From: Planctomycetota bacterium
Lineage (GTDB): Bacteria > Planctomycetota > B15-G4 > JADJEK01
DNA: 64,000 nt
Assembly (NCBI GenBank): GCA_016709145.1
Contig: JADJEK010000001.1
Span: 124,001 to 188,000, forward strand
Reading direction: 5' to 3'
The position numbers and the translations under genes were made by a program. The notes beneath the pieces were generated by a model. It saw only the letters and a list, made by a program, of their open reading frames with translations. It did not search any database and had not been told where the DNA came from. Of this stretch, positions 26,144 through 35,378 are shown one piece after another (the first letter of the stretch is position 1; each line of letters begins with the position of its first letter).

Positions 26144-27883
26144 ATGCTGCGCTCGCTCGTCGTCCTCTCGCTCGCGACCGGTTTGGTTTGCGCGACCGCG
26201 CTGGGCGGCGCGACGCCGGCGCAAGTCCTCGTCGTCGTCAACGACGCCAGTCCGATCTCGCAGGCGGTCGGCGCTTATTACGCGCAGGTCCGCGCGATCC
26301 CCGCGATCAACGTCTTCCATCTGCCGCCGTCGTCACCGTCGACCGAACTGATCTCGCGCACGCAGTACAACGCGCAGATCCGCGATCCGATCAAGACGTA
26401 CCTGTCGGTCACGCAGCCGCAATTGCAGTCGCAGATCAAGTACATCGTGCTGACCAAGGGCGTGCCGATCCGCGTCACCGGCACCAACGAGGCGTCGGTC
26501 GATTCCGAACTGACGATGCTGTTCTCGCCCATCGTCGGCGACAACGGTCAGCAGAGCTGGTACGTGAATCCGTACTTCAACAAGAAGCAGAGCTTCGCGT
26601 CGTTCACCGGCAACGGCCCGCGCTACCTCGTCTGTCGTCTCGATGGCTACGAGGACAACATCGACGCGGCGACCGGCGTGCCCGGTGACATCAAGGGACT
26701 GATCGACCGCGCGCAGAACCCCGCGAGCGCCGGCGTGTTCCTGCTCGACCAGGATCCGAGCAAGGGCGGCGGGTACCAAGTCGGCAACGACTGGATGGCG
26801 AACGCGAACACCCAACTGACGACACTCGGCCAGTCGATCGTGTTCGACCAGACGAACACGTTCCGCTCGAACGTCGGGCCGATGCTCGGTTACGCGTCGT
26901 GGGGCAGCAACGATGCGTTCACCGCGGGTGCGCCGTACTACGGCCCGATCCCGGCCGGCACCGGGCCGCTGTATCCCGGCACCTTCGCGAACGGCGCGAT
27001 CGTGACGGACTACGTGTCCACGAACGGCCGCACGTTCCTGAAGTCGGGCCAGGTCTACGGCCAATCGCTGATCGCGGACTTGATCCACCTCGGCGCGTGC
27101 GGCGCGGCCGGCTTCGTCGCCGAGCCGTTCCTGCAGGCGTGCGTCCATCCGGACATCCTGTTCTCGCGCTACCTGAACGGCTACGACGCGGCGGAGGCCT
27201 ACTACATGGCCGTTCCGTACTTGTCGTGGATGAACCTCGTCGTCGTCGACCCCTTGATGAAGAGCGCGATCGTCGCGCAGTTCCCGCCGACGATCACGCA
27301 AGTCTTCCCCGACCGCGGCGACCAAGCGGGCGGCGGGACGACGTTCATCTCGGGCACGTATCTCGGCGCAGCCGGCGATGTCGTCGGCGTGACGATCGGC
27401 GGCGTGCCCGCGGGCGCGACGTTCTTCGGACCCGACATCGTGCAGGCCACGCTGCCGCCGCTGCCGCCGGGGCCACACGACGTCGTCGTCACGGTCGCGA
27501 ACGGCTCGGCGACGAAGGTCGCGGCGTTCCTCGCGCTGCCCGCGCTGAAGCTCGGCGGCAGCGCGTCGATCGGGCAGACCGCGAACCTCGATCTGAACGG
27601 CGACTACGCCGACGGGTACGTCGTGTTCCTCGGCGCCAGCACGGCATCGTTGCCGGCGCCGCCGCACGGCACGTTCCTGCTCGATCCGAACTCGTTCCTC
27701 GTGCCGTTCGTCAGCGGCGCTTTCGGCGCGTTCCAGGACCGCTTGACGCTGCCGATGCCGCTGCCTCCGGACCCGAACCTGATCGGGCTCTCCGCTCACT
27801 TCCAAGGGGTGTTCGGCGATCTGCTCGCGGGCAGTGCGGGCACGCAGTTGTCGAACCGGGTGACGCTCACGATCGCGCCCTGA
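26144..27883 (+). CDS. TIGR03790-type secreted protein with an IPT/TIG domain
   Basis: Start at ATG 26144 (MLRSLVVLSLATGLVCATALGG), a clean signal peptide; 579 residues. The body matches the TIGR03790 family of unknown function, with VLVVVNDASPISQAVGAYYAQVR, an early IKYIVLTKGVPIRVTG-like segment, and LLDQDPSKGG. Residues from about 380 to 465 form an IPT/TIG (Ig-like) domain: PTITQVFPDRGDQAGGGTT, VVGVTIGGVPAGATF and GPHDVVVTVANGSA. A further beta-rich C-terminal part ends in NRVTLTIAP. The family is typical of planctomycetes and some other large-genome bacteria; its function is not known. No neighbours suggest one. Confidence 0.85.
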   Translation: MLRSLVVLSLATGLVCATALGGATPAQVLVVVNDASPISQAVGAYYAQVRAIPAINVFHLPPSSPSTELISRTQYNAQIRDPIKTYLSVTQPQLQSQIKYIVLTKGVPIRVTGTNEASVDSELTMLFSPIVGDNGQQSWYVNPYFNKKQSFASFTGNGPRYLVCRLDGYEDNIDAATGVPGDIKGLIDRAQNPASAGVFLLDQDPSKGGGYQVGNDWMANANTQLTTLGQSIVFDQTNTFRSNVGPMLGYASWGSNDAFTAGAPYYGPIPAGTGPLYPGTFANGAIVTDYVSTNGRTFLKSGQVYGQSLIADLIHLGACGAAGFVAEPFLQACVHPDILFSRYLNGYDAAEAYYMAVPYLSWMNLVVVDPLMKSAIVAQFPPTITQVFPDRGDQAGGGTTFISGTYLGAAGDVVGVTIGGVPAGATFFGPDIVQATLPPLPPGPHDVVVTVANGSATKVAAFLALPALKLGGSASIGQTANLDLNGDYADGYVVFLGASTASLPAPPHGTFLLDPNSFLVPFVSGAFGAFQDRLTLPMPLPPDPNLIGLSAHFQGVFGDLLAGSAGTQLSNRVTLTIAP

Positions 27884-28025
27884 CGGCCATGACGGGGACG
27901 CCGCGGTGGCCGGCGTTCGACTGGCGCGACCGCGCAGCCTCACCCGTGGCCCCCGATCGGGTCGTACCGGTAGACTCTCCGGCTTCGCGCGCCGCTCTGG
28001 AAGCGCAGGATCGGAGGAGACCACC

Positions 28026-28583
28026 ATGAAGAAGTTGCTGATCGTGTTGTTGATGCTGGTCGTGGCCGTCGTCGCGGCCGGGCACGTCATGTCGCCGGAC
28101 ATGAACCTGTCGCGGACCGTCGTCATCAAGGCGCCCGCGGCCAAGATCCACGAGTACGTCGGCGATCTGAAGAACTGGCCGGCGTGGGAGCCGTGGACGG
28201 ACAAGGACGCCGGTGGCGACCCGACGATCAAGGTCACGTACGGCGCCGCGACGTCGGGAGTCGGCGCGCATCAGTCGTGGACCGGCAAGGACGGCGAGGG
28301 CGAACTCACGTTCACGAAGAGCGACCCGACCGCGGGCGTGACGTACGACATGGCCTTCATCCACGGCGAGTCGAAGTTGCCGTCCGAAGGCAAGTTGACC
28401 TACAAGCCGGTCGACGGCGGCGTCGAAGTGACGTGGTCGATGGACGCCAAGATGGACATGGCCTGCTGCGGCGGCGTCATCAAGTACGGCCCGCTGATGG
28501 CCGCGATGATGAAGAGCGGGATCGGCGACATGTTCGAGTTCGGCCTCGACAAGCTGAAGAAGAAGGCCGAGGGCGGCGCGTAA
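28026..28583 (+). CDS. SRPBCC (START-like) family protein with N-terminal membrane anchor
   Basis: Start at ATG 28026, seven bases after a GGAGGAG site; 185 residues. Residues 1-22 (MKKLLIVLLMLVVAVVAAGHVM) form a signal anchor. The rest reads like a polyketide-cyclase/Bet v1-like ligand-binding fold: LSRTVVIKAPAAKIHEYVGDLKNWPAWEPW, then SGVGAHQSWTGKDGEGELTF and a C-terminal helix DMFEFGLDKLKKKAEGG. It probably binds a hydrophobic ligand in the periplasm or at the membrane. A 2Fe-2S ferredoxin gene follows 33 bases later, so they may be co-transcribed, though no functional link is known. Confidence 0.82.
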   Translation: MKKLLIVLLMLVVAVVAAGHVMSPDMNLSRTVVIKAPAAKIHEYVGDLKNWPAWEPWTDKDAGGDPTIKVTYGAATSGVGAHQSWTGKDGEGELTFTKSDPTAGVTYDMAFIHGESKLPSEGKLTYKPVDGGVEVTWSMDAKMDMACCGGVIKYGPLMAAMMKSGIGDMFEFGLDKLKKKAEGGA

Positions 28584-28616
28584 TCCACCGCGACCGCACC
28601 CGACCGAGGTTTACCG

Positions 28617-28877
28617 ATGGTCCACATCCGCCACGGTGAACGGACGATCGAACTGCGCCCGGGCGAGACAGTCCTCGACGGACTGCTGCGCTCGGGCGTT
28701 TATTTTCCGTACCACTGTCGGAGCGGCGCCTGCCACACCTGCATCGCGCAGGCCACCGCGGGGACTCCGCCGGCGCTGGCGCAAGGCGATCTGACACGCG
28801 AGGAACGCGCCGAGGGTTACTTCCTCGCGTGCGTCGCCGTACCGGAGTCGGATCTGATCGTGCGGGCGGTGTATTGA
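28617..28877 (+). CDS. 2Fe-2S plant-type ferredoxin
   Basis: An 86-residue [2Fe-2S] ferredoxin. The ligands are Cys34, Cys39, Cys42 (YHCRSGACHTC) and Cys72 (YFLACVAV), the plant/vertebrate-type spacing C-x4-C-x2-C-xn-C. Length is normal for a free electron carrier. The segment ELRPGETVLDGLLRSGVYFPY before the ligands is standard for the fold. The partner oxidoreductase is not in this window; a lone ferredoxin next to an SRPBCC protein is not diagnostic. Confidence 0.9.
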   Translation: MVHIRHGERTIELRPGETVLDGLLRSGVYFPYHCRSGACHTCIAQATAGTPPALAQGDLTREERAEGYFLACVAVPESDLIVRAVY

Positions 28878-28928
28878 GGGGTTCGAGGGGGGCGAAACAT
28901 CCGCAGCAGTTCGTGCGGGGGAATACCG

Positions 28929-31900
28929 ATGCGCTCTTGGCCCGTTCGTCGACGTCTGGCGTGGGGTAGTCCGGTTTCGCGGCCGACCATCGTGTGCGGG
29001 CTGGCTGCGATCGGATTCCTCCACCCACTCATCGGCTCGACGACGACGACCCTGTCAATCCAAGCGCCCGCCGCGCGGCCCTCCGTCCACGCCGTGACCC
29101 TGGACGGCAACGCCGTTCGCGTCACTTTGCGCTCTGCGAGCGCCGGCACCCACGCAATCGTCGCGGTCTGCAACGGCTTCGCGGGGACCCTTGAAACGAG
29201 CCTTGCGACGACCGGGGCCAAGTCGGCGGCTCCGTCCCCGGCTCCGACGCTCGTCGTCGACGTCGCCGGGACGGTCGACATCGACGTGACGTTGAGTCGT
29301 GCGGCCGGAGCGGGTGACCGCGCGGTCGTTGCGCTGGTACCGATCGACGCCGACGCATCCGTCGTCGACCGCGTTCCGTTCGCGGCGATCGGAGCCCTGG
29401 ATGCCGCGCTGGAAGCGGATCGAGCGCACACCGATCCGACCGTCGCGGCGACCTGCGCGTATGGACTGGGTCTGTTCGCGTTCAATTCGACCGCCACGCC
29501 GCGCTGCCAGGAAGCTGCAGGCGCGGCGCTGCGACGTGTCGCGACGCATGGGAGCGAAGCGCGGGCTGCATGGGCCTCGGCGCACGCCGACGCCGCGTTC
29601 GCGCTCGCGGCGCCAACTCGTACCGAGCCGCGGGTCTTCGAAGCCACGTCTCGACTACTCGCGGGTTCTACGTCATCGCTCAGTCCGGAAGTGGCCGCGA
29701 TGTTGCGCTGCCGACTCGCAGCGGATGCAGCGAACGACGGAGACGCGGCGCTCGCCCTCACGTTGAGTCGGACGGCGCCCAACGACACGAACATCGTTGA
29801 TCGGTTGCGGCTTGCGGCGCATGCCGCGCGCGCAGCCACGCATGCCGCACTCATCGGCGATGCGAACGAGTCGATCGATCGCGCGCAGGTGTTGGTCGAG
29901 GCCGATCCCGAAGTTGCCACACGGTCACCGGACGGGTTCGAGATCGTGATCTCGCTGGCTCAGTCGTGCTCGCGATGCTCTCGGTCCGATGACGCGTTCG
30001 CGTGGCTCGATCGTCTGGAACCGGGCTCATTGCCAGCGGATCGACGGGCGGCCTGGCTCGGAACCCGCGCGCTCGCCGAACTCGGTTCAGCGCGCTGGAG
30101 CGACGCCAGGCGCACCACGACCGCTCTCCGGTCGCTCGTCGACACGGGATCCGATGACGCGTTCTCGGTCTCCACCGCCAGCGTCGTGGCGCAGCTCGAG
30201 CTCGCGCTCGGCGCACCGGAGCGCGCGCGAGCTTCGTTGAGCGCGGGCCTCCCCTACGCGACGACCGATCGGGAACGCGCGGTGCTGCGACTGAATCTCG
30301 CCGTCGCCGACCTCGAGCAGGAGCGTGTAGAAGTTGCCCTCTCCGGGCTCGAGCAGTCCCTCGAGATCGCGACGCGCGCCAAGCTCCACGACGTCGCTGG
30401 GATCGTGCGCGCGAATCTCGTGGAGGTGCACTTGCTCCGCGGGGATGCGACCGCGGCGGTCGAGGCCGCTCGAGTCGCATGCGCCACGAGCCCGGTCACT
30501 CCGCGCACGGCTGCGTTCGCGCGCTCGATGCTCGCTCGGGCGTGCGCCGACGCCGGGCTCACGGACGAGGCCATCCGTGAAGCGGGCGACCTCCTCGATG
30601 AAGTCGACTCGAGCGCGCTGCGTGACGCACACCTCGTCGCCCTCGAGGCGTTGGCAACCGCGAGACTCGACCGCGGTGAACTCGACGCGGCGAAGTCCGC
30701 CCTCGACACCCTCGAGTCGATGCTCGACGACGACGCGGTGGCGGCGCTCGGTCCTCTCGATCGGTCCGGATTGCGTTCGCGCTACGCCCTCGCGATGCGC
30801 CTGCGTGAGGACGCATGTTGGCGGGAGTTCCACGAGGTGGGCAACGCGGCCGACGCAGCGACGCGTGATGCGCTCGTCGACGCGCTGCTCGCGCGATCGA
30901 CGAAGTTCAAGTCCGACATGCTGCGCGGCGGGCCTCGCGGGCGGAGCGGCACGGCCTCGGGCATCCTCGCGGCGGTCCGGTCCGTGCTTGAGGACGACGA
31001 GTGCCTGATCGAGTTCGTCGAGGGGCGATCGCGGATGCACGCGTACGTCATTCCGAAGAGCGGCCCGGTGCGACTCGCGGATTGCGGGTCGGTCGCGGAC
31101 GTCGCGCTCGCCGCTGCGGAGTTCGCGCGCATCGCGGCCTCGAAGTCCGCGGCGACGGCCGAAGCCGCGGCAGCGGGCGCGCGTTGCCTCGATCTCCTGC
31201 GCCCGGCGTTCGACGTCGTCGTGGGCCTCGGCGCGTCGAAATCGACCATTGCGCCGTCGGCGTGCCTCGCCGGCGTGCCGTTCGACGCGTTGCCTCGACT
31301 CACCGCCGCCGATGCGGAATCACCGCCCTACTTGATCGCGGAGCTGGACATCGGGATCGCGCCCACCGCCGCGATCTTCTCGCGACCGACCGATTCGGAC
31401 CCGACGCGACCCGACGCGCGCTGGGTCTTCGTCGGCGATCCGAACTACGCCGCGACCGACGGCACCATCGACGCAGGCTTCAGACCATTGCCGGCGACGC
31501 GCCTCGAGGTGATCGCCGCCGCACGACTCGTTCTCGACGAACATGCGGCGTCCGCGGTCCGCGAGAGCATGCGGAAGTTCGAGAAGGACCGCGACTCGCG
31601 TTTCGACTGCGATACGGCGTCGATCCTGCTCGGCGACGCCGCGAACGTCGCCGATGTCCTGGAGGCGGTCGTGGATGCGCGCTACCTCCACTTCGCGTGC
31701 CACGGCGTGCATGTCCCCGATGCGGACCGCGTCGGCCTGCTGCTCAGTCCGTCCCCGACGGCGTCTGGATTCCTCGACGTCGAGACGATCTGCCGGCTGA
31801 AGCTCCGGTGCGACCTCGCATTGATCATCGCGTGCGACACGACGCAAGGTCGTCTGCGCGCGACGGATGGTCCGCTGTCGGTGGCCCATGCGTGGATGAC

Positions 31901-32171
31901 GGCCGGGGTGTGGTCCGTGATCGCCTCGCGGTGGGCGTTGAACGATGAGAACGCGTCCGCATTGGTCGCGTCGTTCCAGCAGCGGTTCGTTCGTGAGCGC
32001 ATGAACGCGCGCGCAGCGCTTCGAACGACGAAGCTCGAGACGTTGAAGTCGGGTTCGCGTGCGGGGGTCGCCGCCGGCGAAGAGGGACCGATCCGGTGGC
32101 CGCCGCCCTACCAGTGGGCGTCCCTCGTCCTCATAGGTCCCGGTGTCGATCCAGATTCCGATCGGCGCTGA
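28929..32171 (+). CDS. TPR-CHAT caspase-like protease
   Basis: A 1080-residue protein. An N-terminal hydrophobic segment (about residues 18-42, RPTIVCGLAAIGFLHPLIG) suggests export or a membrane anchor. Residues about 130-650 are Ala-rich helices in TPR-like pairs, for example RAVLRLNLAVADLEQERVEV and FARSMLARACADAGLTDEAI. The C-terminal third is a CHAT domain: AGVPFDALPRLT, WVFVGDPNYAATDG, ATRLEVIAAARLV, the catalytic His925 in LHFACHGVH and the catalytic Cys969 in LIIACDTTQGR, followed by VAHAWMTAGVWSVIASRWALND. Both dyad residues are present, so it is probably an active cysteine protease. CHAT proteins with TPRs often await a trigger; no CRISPR type III, toxin or gasdermin-like partner gene lies beside it. 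Confidence 0.85.
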   Translation: MRSWPVRRRLAWGSPVSRPTIVCGLAAIGFLHPLIGSTTTTLSIQAPAARPSVHAVTLDGNAVRVTLRSASAGTHAIVAVCNGFAGTLETSLATTGAKSAAPSPAPTLVVDVAGTVDIDVTLSRAAGAGDRAVVALVPIDADASVVDRVPFAAIGALDAALEADRAHTDPTVAATCAYGLGLFAFNSTATPRCQEAAGAALRRVATHGSEARAAWASAHADAAFALAAPTRTEPRVFEATSRLLAGSTSSLSPEVAAMLRCRLAADAANDGDAALALTLSRTAPNDTNIVDRLRLAAHAARAATHAALIGDANESIDRAQVLVEADPEVATRSPDGFEIVISLAQSCSRCSRSDDAFAWLDRLEPGSLPADRRAAWLGTRALAELGSARWSDARRTTTALRSLVDTGSDDAFSVSTASVVAQLELALGAPERARASLSAGLPYATTDRERAVLRLNLAVADLEQERVEVALSGLEQSLEIATRAKLHDVAGIVRANLVEVHLLRGDATAAVEAARVACATSPVTPRTAAFARSMLARACADAGLTDEAIREAGDLLDEVDSSALRDAHLVALEALATARLDRGELDAAKSALDTLESMLDDDAVAALGPLDRSGLRSRYALAMRLREDACWREFHEVGNAADAATRDALVDALLARSTKFKSDMLRGGPRGRSGTASGILAAVRSVLEDDECLIEFVEGRSRMHAYVIPKSGPVRLADCGSVADVALAAAEFARIAASKSAATAEAAAAGARCLDLLRPAFDVVVGLGASKSTIAPSACLAGVPFDALPRLTAADAESPPYLIAELDIGIAPTAAIFSRPTDSDPTRPDARWVFVGDPNYAATDGTIDAGFRPLPATRLEVIAAARLVLDEHAASAVRESMRKFEKDRDSRFDCDTASILLGDAANVADVLEAVVDARYLHFACHGVHVPDADRVGLLLSPSPTASGFLDVETICRLKLRCDLALIIACDTTQGRLRATDGPLSVAHAWMTAGVWSVIASRWALNDENASALVASFQQRFVRERMNARAALRTTKLETLKSGSRAGVAAGEEGPIRWPPPYQWASLVLIGPGVDPDSDRR

Positions 32172-32234
32172 CCGCACGAGACTCGCTCCGCGGAGGCCGT
32201 GGACGTAGATCCACCGCGCTGACTCAGCGTTCGC

Positions 32235-32765
32235 TTACTGACCGGGTGACTCGCCGGGCACCTCGTGGAGATTGATCTTCGCGAGGAATGCTTGGTTCGG
32301 GACTTCGACGCTTCCCGTGAACTTCAGCGTCTTGGAGGAATACGTCGAATCGTGTCCGCGGACCTCGACTTGGACTTCGTAGTGCGTGCTGCCCGTCGCC
32401 GCGCGCTTGAATGTTCCGTCGAGGACAGCCACGGGCAGCGAATCGCCGGATGCGAAGACGTTGTAGGGTCCGGCTACGGTGGGCAGATCGCTGCCGTAGA
32501 TCCTGAAGGTTTGAACGCGCAGGTAGTTCACGCGGACATTGCCGATCTGCAGCTCAGACGATCCGAACCACGGCGGGGGGATCGTGATCGTCACGTAAAC
32601 CGGGTCGGAGGGCGAACTCGGCGAGGTGGGCGCACGGAAGTCGAGAATCGCGGTCAACGTCGCCAACAGCTTGTGTTCGACGCGCAACGCGGCACTGCTC
32701 GATTCGACCGGAGCAGAGCATCCACTGACGACGAGTAGGAACGCACACAGCCACGCGCTTCGCAT
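32235..32765 (-). CDS. Lipoprotein of unknown function
   Basis: I prefer ATG 32765 (MRSAWLCAFLLVVSGCSAP) because a G-rich ribosome site lies seven bases upstream; an ATG two codons earlier is possible. The product is 176 residues with a good lipobox (VVSGCS). The mature part is beta-rich and has no domain I recognise: VEHKLLATLTAILDFRAP, DPVYVTITIPPPWFGSSELQIG, TFKRAATGSTHYEVQVEVRG. It follows the thiC-linked lipoprotein 54 bases downstream on the same strand, so the two may be related in place if not in function. Confidence 0.7.
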   Translation of the reverse strand: MRSAWLCAFLLVVSGCSAPVESSSAALRVEHKLLATLTAILDFRAPTSPSSPSDPVYVTITIPPPWFGSSELQIGNVRVNYLRVQTFRIYGSDLPTVAGPYNVFASGDSLPVAVLDGTFKRAATGSTHYEVQVEVRGHDSTYSSKTLKFTGSVEVPNQAFLAKINLHEVPGESPGQ

Positions 32766-32818
32766 CGGCATGCCCCCCGAGACGCGAGTTCGATCGCTGA
32801 ACGCGGCGGACACTCCAC

Positions 32819-33388
32819 TCACTGCCTCGGGCAATCGCAACCCTTCGGCAGCACCACCCCGCCCGATTGGACCTCTTGCGGCGTCAGTTCGCGCCAGCAC
32901 AGGTCTTGCGGCTCCGACCCCCCGATCGTCAGCGGGAAGTCCGCGATCGCTTGCATGACGTGGCTCTTGCCCGACGAGTCCTGGCCGACCGCGGTCACGC
33001 GCACGGCGTAGCGCGTGTGGAGCGGTTTGCCGTTTTGGCCGATCTCGATCTGCGTATCGAGGTGGACTCCGCGATGCGGCGTGCCGTAGCCCGGCGACAC
33101 GAACGAGCGCAGGTACCACCACGTCGCGTCGTCGCATCGCGTGCCGTCGTACTCGAGTCCTTCGGCGACGAAGTCGTGCGCGTGCTCGACCATCGCGCAT
33201 GGACGGTCACGCAGCGCGAGCTCGCGCGGGAACGCGATCTGCACCATCGCCTTGCCGTCGGCCGCGAATGCCGCGCGCGTCTGCAGCGTGGTCTCGCCGC
33301 CGAAGTCGAGTTCGACGAACGACGACGCGCAACCGCTCAACGCGAACGCCAACACCCATCCACACCACAGGCCACTCCACGAACGCAT
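32819..33388 (-). CDS. Lipoprotein of unknown function, coupled to thiC
   Basis: ATG 33388 overlaps the thiC stop by one base (TGATG), which implies translational coupling and marks the start well. The 189-residue product has the lipobox FALSGCASSF (Cys19) and no domain I know. It has five or more Cys (RPCAMVEHAHDF, TRCDDATWWYL, DLCWREL, KGCDCPRQ), unusual for a small lipoprotein and suggesting disulfides. Being in the thiC transcript puts it under the same TPP riboswitch; a role in thiamine or precursor handling at the membrane is only a guess. Confidence 0.72.
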   Translation of the reverse strand: MRSWSGLWCGWVLAFALSGCASSFVELDFGGETTLQTRAAFAADGKAMVQIAFPRELALRDRPCAMVEHAHDFVAEGLEYDGTRCDDATWWYLRSFVSPGYGTPHRGVHLDTQIEIGQNGKPLHTRYAVRVTAVGQDSSGKSHVMQAIADFPLTIGGSEPQDLCWRELTPQEVQSGGVVLPKGCDCPRQ

Positions 33389-35118
33389 CAGACCTCCGAG
33401 AGCTTGTTGTCCTGGATCTTCTTGGCGACGTCGGCGTCGACGAAGTCCGAGTGGCACGACAAACGGCCATCGTCCTTCGCTTCGTCGGAGAGCACGGCCT
33501 TGGTCTTCGCCGCGAGGCGATGGATCTCGTCCGGCGTGAGGTAGCCGCGCTGTTCGAGGATCTTCGCCTGTTCGTCGTTCAACGCCGGCGTGCGCTTGGC
33601 CTTGCCGGGGTCCATGCCCTCGGCCTTGCCCGACGCGAACGCGACGACTTCCTTGCTGATGCGCACCGAGCACCAATCGTGCCCGCACATCGCGCAGAAG
33701 TCCGTGTCGACGTCGAGGTCCTCGTCGTGATACGCGCGCGCGGTGTCCGAATCGAACGCGAGCTCGATGTGCTTCTGCCAATTCAACGCGGCGCGAGCGG
33801 TCGTCAGTTGGTCGTCCCAGTCGCGCGAGCCAGGGATGCCGAGCGCGACGTCCGCGGCGTGCGCGGCGATCTTGTAGGCGATGCAGCCTTGCTTGACGTC
33901 GTCGGCCTTCGGCAGGCCGAGGTGCTCCTTCGGCGTGACGTAGCACAGCATCGCCGCGCCGTGCCACGCCGCCGACGTCGCTCCGATGCACGACGTGATG
34001 TGGTCGTAGCCGGGGAACACGTCGGTCACGAGCGGACCGAGCACGTAGAACGGCGCGCCGTGGCACAGGCGGCGCTGCAGCTTCATGTTGAACTCGATCT
34101 GGTCGAACGGCACGTGTCCCGGCCCTTCGACCATGACCTGGACGCCCTTCGCCCACGCGCGCTCCGTGAGTTCGCCGAGCGTCTCGAGTTCGGCGAGCTG
34201 CGCGGCATCGCTGGCGTCGGCGAGTCCGCCGGGGCGCAAGCCGTCGCCGATCGAGAACGTCACGTCGTACTCGCGCATGAGGTCGCAGATCTCGTCCCAC
34301 AGCGTGTACATGGGGTTCTGCTGGCGATGGTGGATCATCCACTTCGCGAGCAGCGAGCCGCCGCGCGACACGATGCCGATCACGCGCTTCTCGACGAACT
34401 TCAGGTGTTCGAACTTCACGCCGGCGTGGATCGTGAAGTAGTCGACGCCTTGGCGCGCCTGATCTTCGAGCGACTTCAGGATCATCGCCGGCGTCAGGTC
34501 CTCGATGCGGCGGCCGAGGATCATCGAGTAGATCGGCACGGTGCCGACCGGCACGGTCGACGCGCGCACGATCGCGTCGCGGCACGCGTCGAGGTCGCCG
34601 CCGGTCGACAAGTCCATGACCGTGTCAGCGCCCCAGCGCACGGCCCAGCGCATCTTCTCGACTTCTTCGTCGGTGCTGCTCGCGATGGGCGATGCGCCGA
34701 GGTTCGCGTTGACCTTGGTGCGGCTCGCGCGACCGATCGCCATCGGATCGAGCGCGTAGCCGCGGTGCACCTTGTTCGCGGGGATCACCATGCGGCCGGC
34801 GGCGACCTCGTCGCGGACTTGCTCGGCGGTCAGGTGCGACTCGCGCTCGGCGACGCGGCGCATCTGCGGAGTCACGACGCCGAGGCGCGCGAGCTCGAGT
34901 TGCGTGACCGCGCGGTCCGCGCCGCGCGGGGACGGGTTGAACTCCCACGCGGTCTTGTCGGACGGTTGCGGCATGCCGGGCGTGTCCGGCGACGAGAACG
35001 CGCGCGGCCCGCCGATGTCGGGCGCGTTCGCGAACGAACCCGGCGTCGTGCCATACGCGGTCGAGGACGGGTTGTGGGCGCCATGCAGCGGGAGATCGAA
35101 CTTCGTCGGACGGTTCAT
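33388..35118 (-). CDS. thiC: Phosphomethylpyrimidine synthase ThiC
   Basis: A 576-residue ThiC, the radical SAM enzyme that rearranges aminoimidazole ribotide to hydroxymethylpyrimidine phosphate in thiamine synthesis. The C-terminal cluster motif C-x2-C-x4-C is intact in FCAMCGHDWCSVRISKE. Typical core segments are MVIPANKVHRGYALDPMAIGR, GADTVMDLSTGGDLDACRDA, VDYFTIHAGVKFEHL, RGGSLLAKWMIHHRQQNPMY and MVEGPGHVPFDQIEFNM. The first 50 residues (up to WEFNPSPRG) form a variable N-terminal extension. A TPP riboswitch lies just upstream on the same strand, and a lipoprotein gene overlaps its stop. Confidence 0.97.
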   Translation of the reverse strand: MNRPTKFDLPLHGAHNPSSTAYGTTPGSFANAPDIGGPRAFSSPDTPGMPQPSDKTAWEFNPSPRGADRAVTQLELARLGVVTPQMRRVAERESHLTAEQVRDEVAAGRMVIPANKVHRGYALDPMAIGRASRTKVNANLGASPIASSTDEEVEKMRWAVRWGADTVMDLSTGGDLDACRDAIVRASTVPVGTVPIYSMILGRRIEDLTPAMILKSLEDQARQGVDYFTIHAGVKFEHLKFVEKRVIGIVSRGGSLLAKWMIHHRQQNPMYTLWDEICDLMREYDVTFSIGDGLRPGGLADASDAAQLAELETLGELTERAWAKGVQVMVEGPGHVPFDQIEFNMKLQRRLCHGAPFYVLGPLVTDVFPGYDHITSCIGATSAAWHGAAMLCYVTPKEHLGLPKADDVKQGCIAYKIAAHAADVALGIPGSRDWDDQLTTARAALNWQKHIELAFDSDTARAYHDEDLDVDTDFCAMCGHDWCSVRISKEVVAFASGKAEGMDPGKAKRTPALNDEQAKILEQRGYLTPDEIHRLAAKTKAVLSDEAKDDGRLSCHSDFVDADVAKKIQDNKLSEV

Positions 35119-35192
35119 CGCGGCTTCCTCTCTCGGACTTCGTCGGGTGCGGAGTACTCGCGGATCGCCGACGTCGAGGAAACCGGATCGAG

Positions 35193-35297
35193 GTTCGATC
35201 TGCTTCCCTACGCCGGTACGAACCGGATCAGGTTCAGCGGGTACATCTCAGCCGCAAGCGAGAGCAACTCGCGCGCGGCGCCCCGAGCAAGACCGGA
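35193..35297 (-). promoter_or_regulatory. TPP riboswitch (THI box) upstream of thiC
   Basis: Read on the minus strand, the region has the two conserved THI-box blocks: GGCTGAGATGTACCC followed by GAACCTGATCCGGTTCGTACC and GCGTAGGGAAGCAGA. The outer stem (CTTGCTCGGGGCGCC side with the GGGAAGC side) encloses them. It ends about 75 bases before the thiC start, so it likely controls ribosome access or termination when thiamine pyrophosphate is bound. Confidence 0.93.
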
Positions 35298-35311
35298 AGG
35301 ATAGCCCACGA

Positions 35312-35359
35312 AAAAGGGGACAGTCCCCGCGGAATCTTCCGCGGGGACTGTCCCCTTTT
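35312..35359. repeat. Palindromic repeat of the GGGGACAG...CTGTCCCC type
   Basis: A 48-base perfect hairpin with 23-base arms (AAAAGGGGACAGTCCCC...) and a 2-base loop, lying between the riboswitch and the tandem repeats. The A/T runs at both ends would also let it act as a terminator in both directions. Confidence 0.75.
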
Positions 35360-35378
35360 CGGTCCGCTCCGCGGCCCC

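Noticed and set aside
28929..32171. A link between the CHAT protease and a CRISPR type III or toxin-antitoxin system
   Set aside because: Neighbours are a ferredoxin, an SRPBCC protein and lipoproteins; nothing supports a defence locus.
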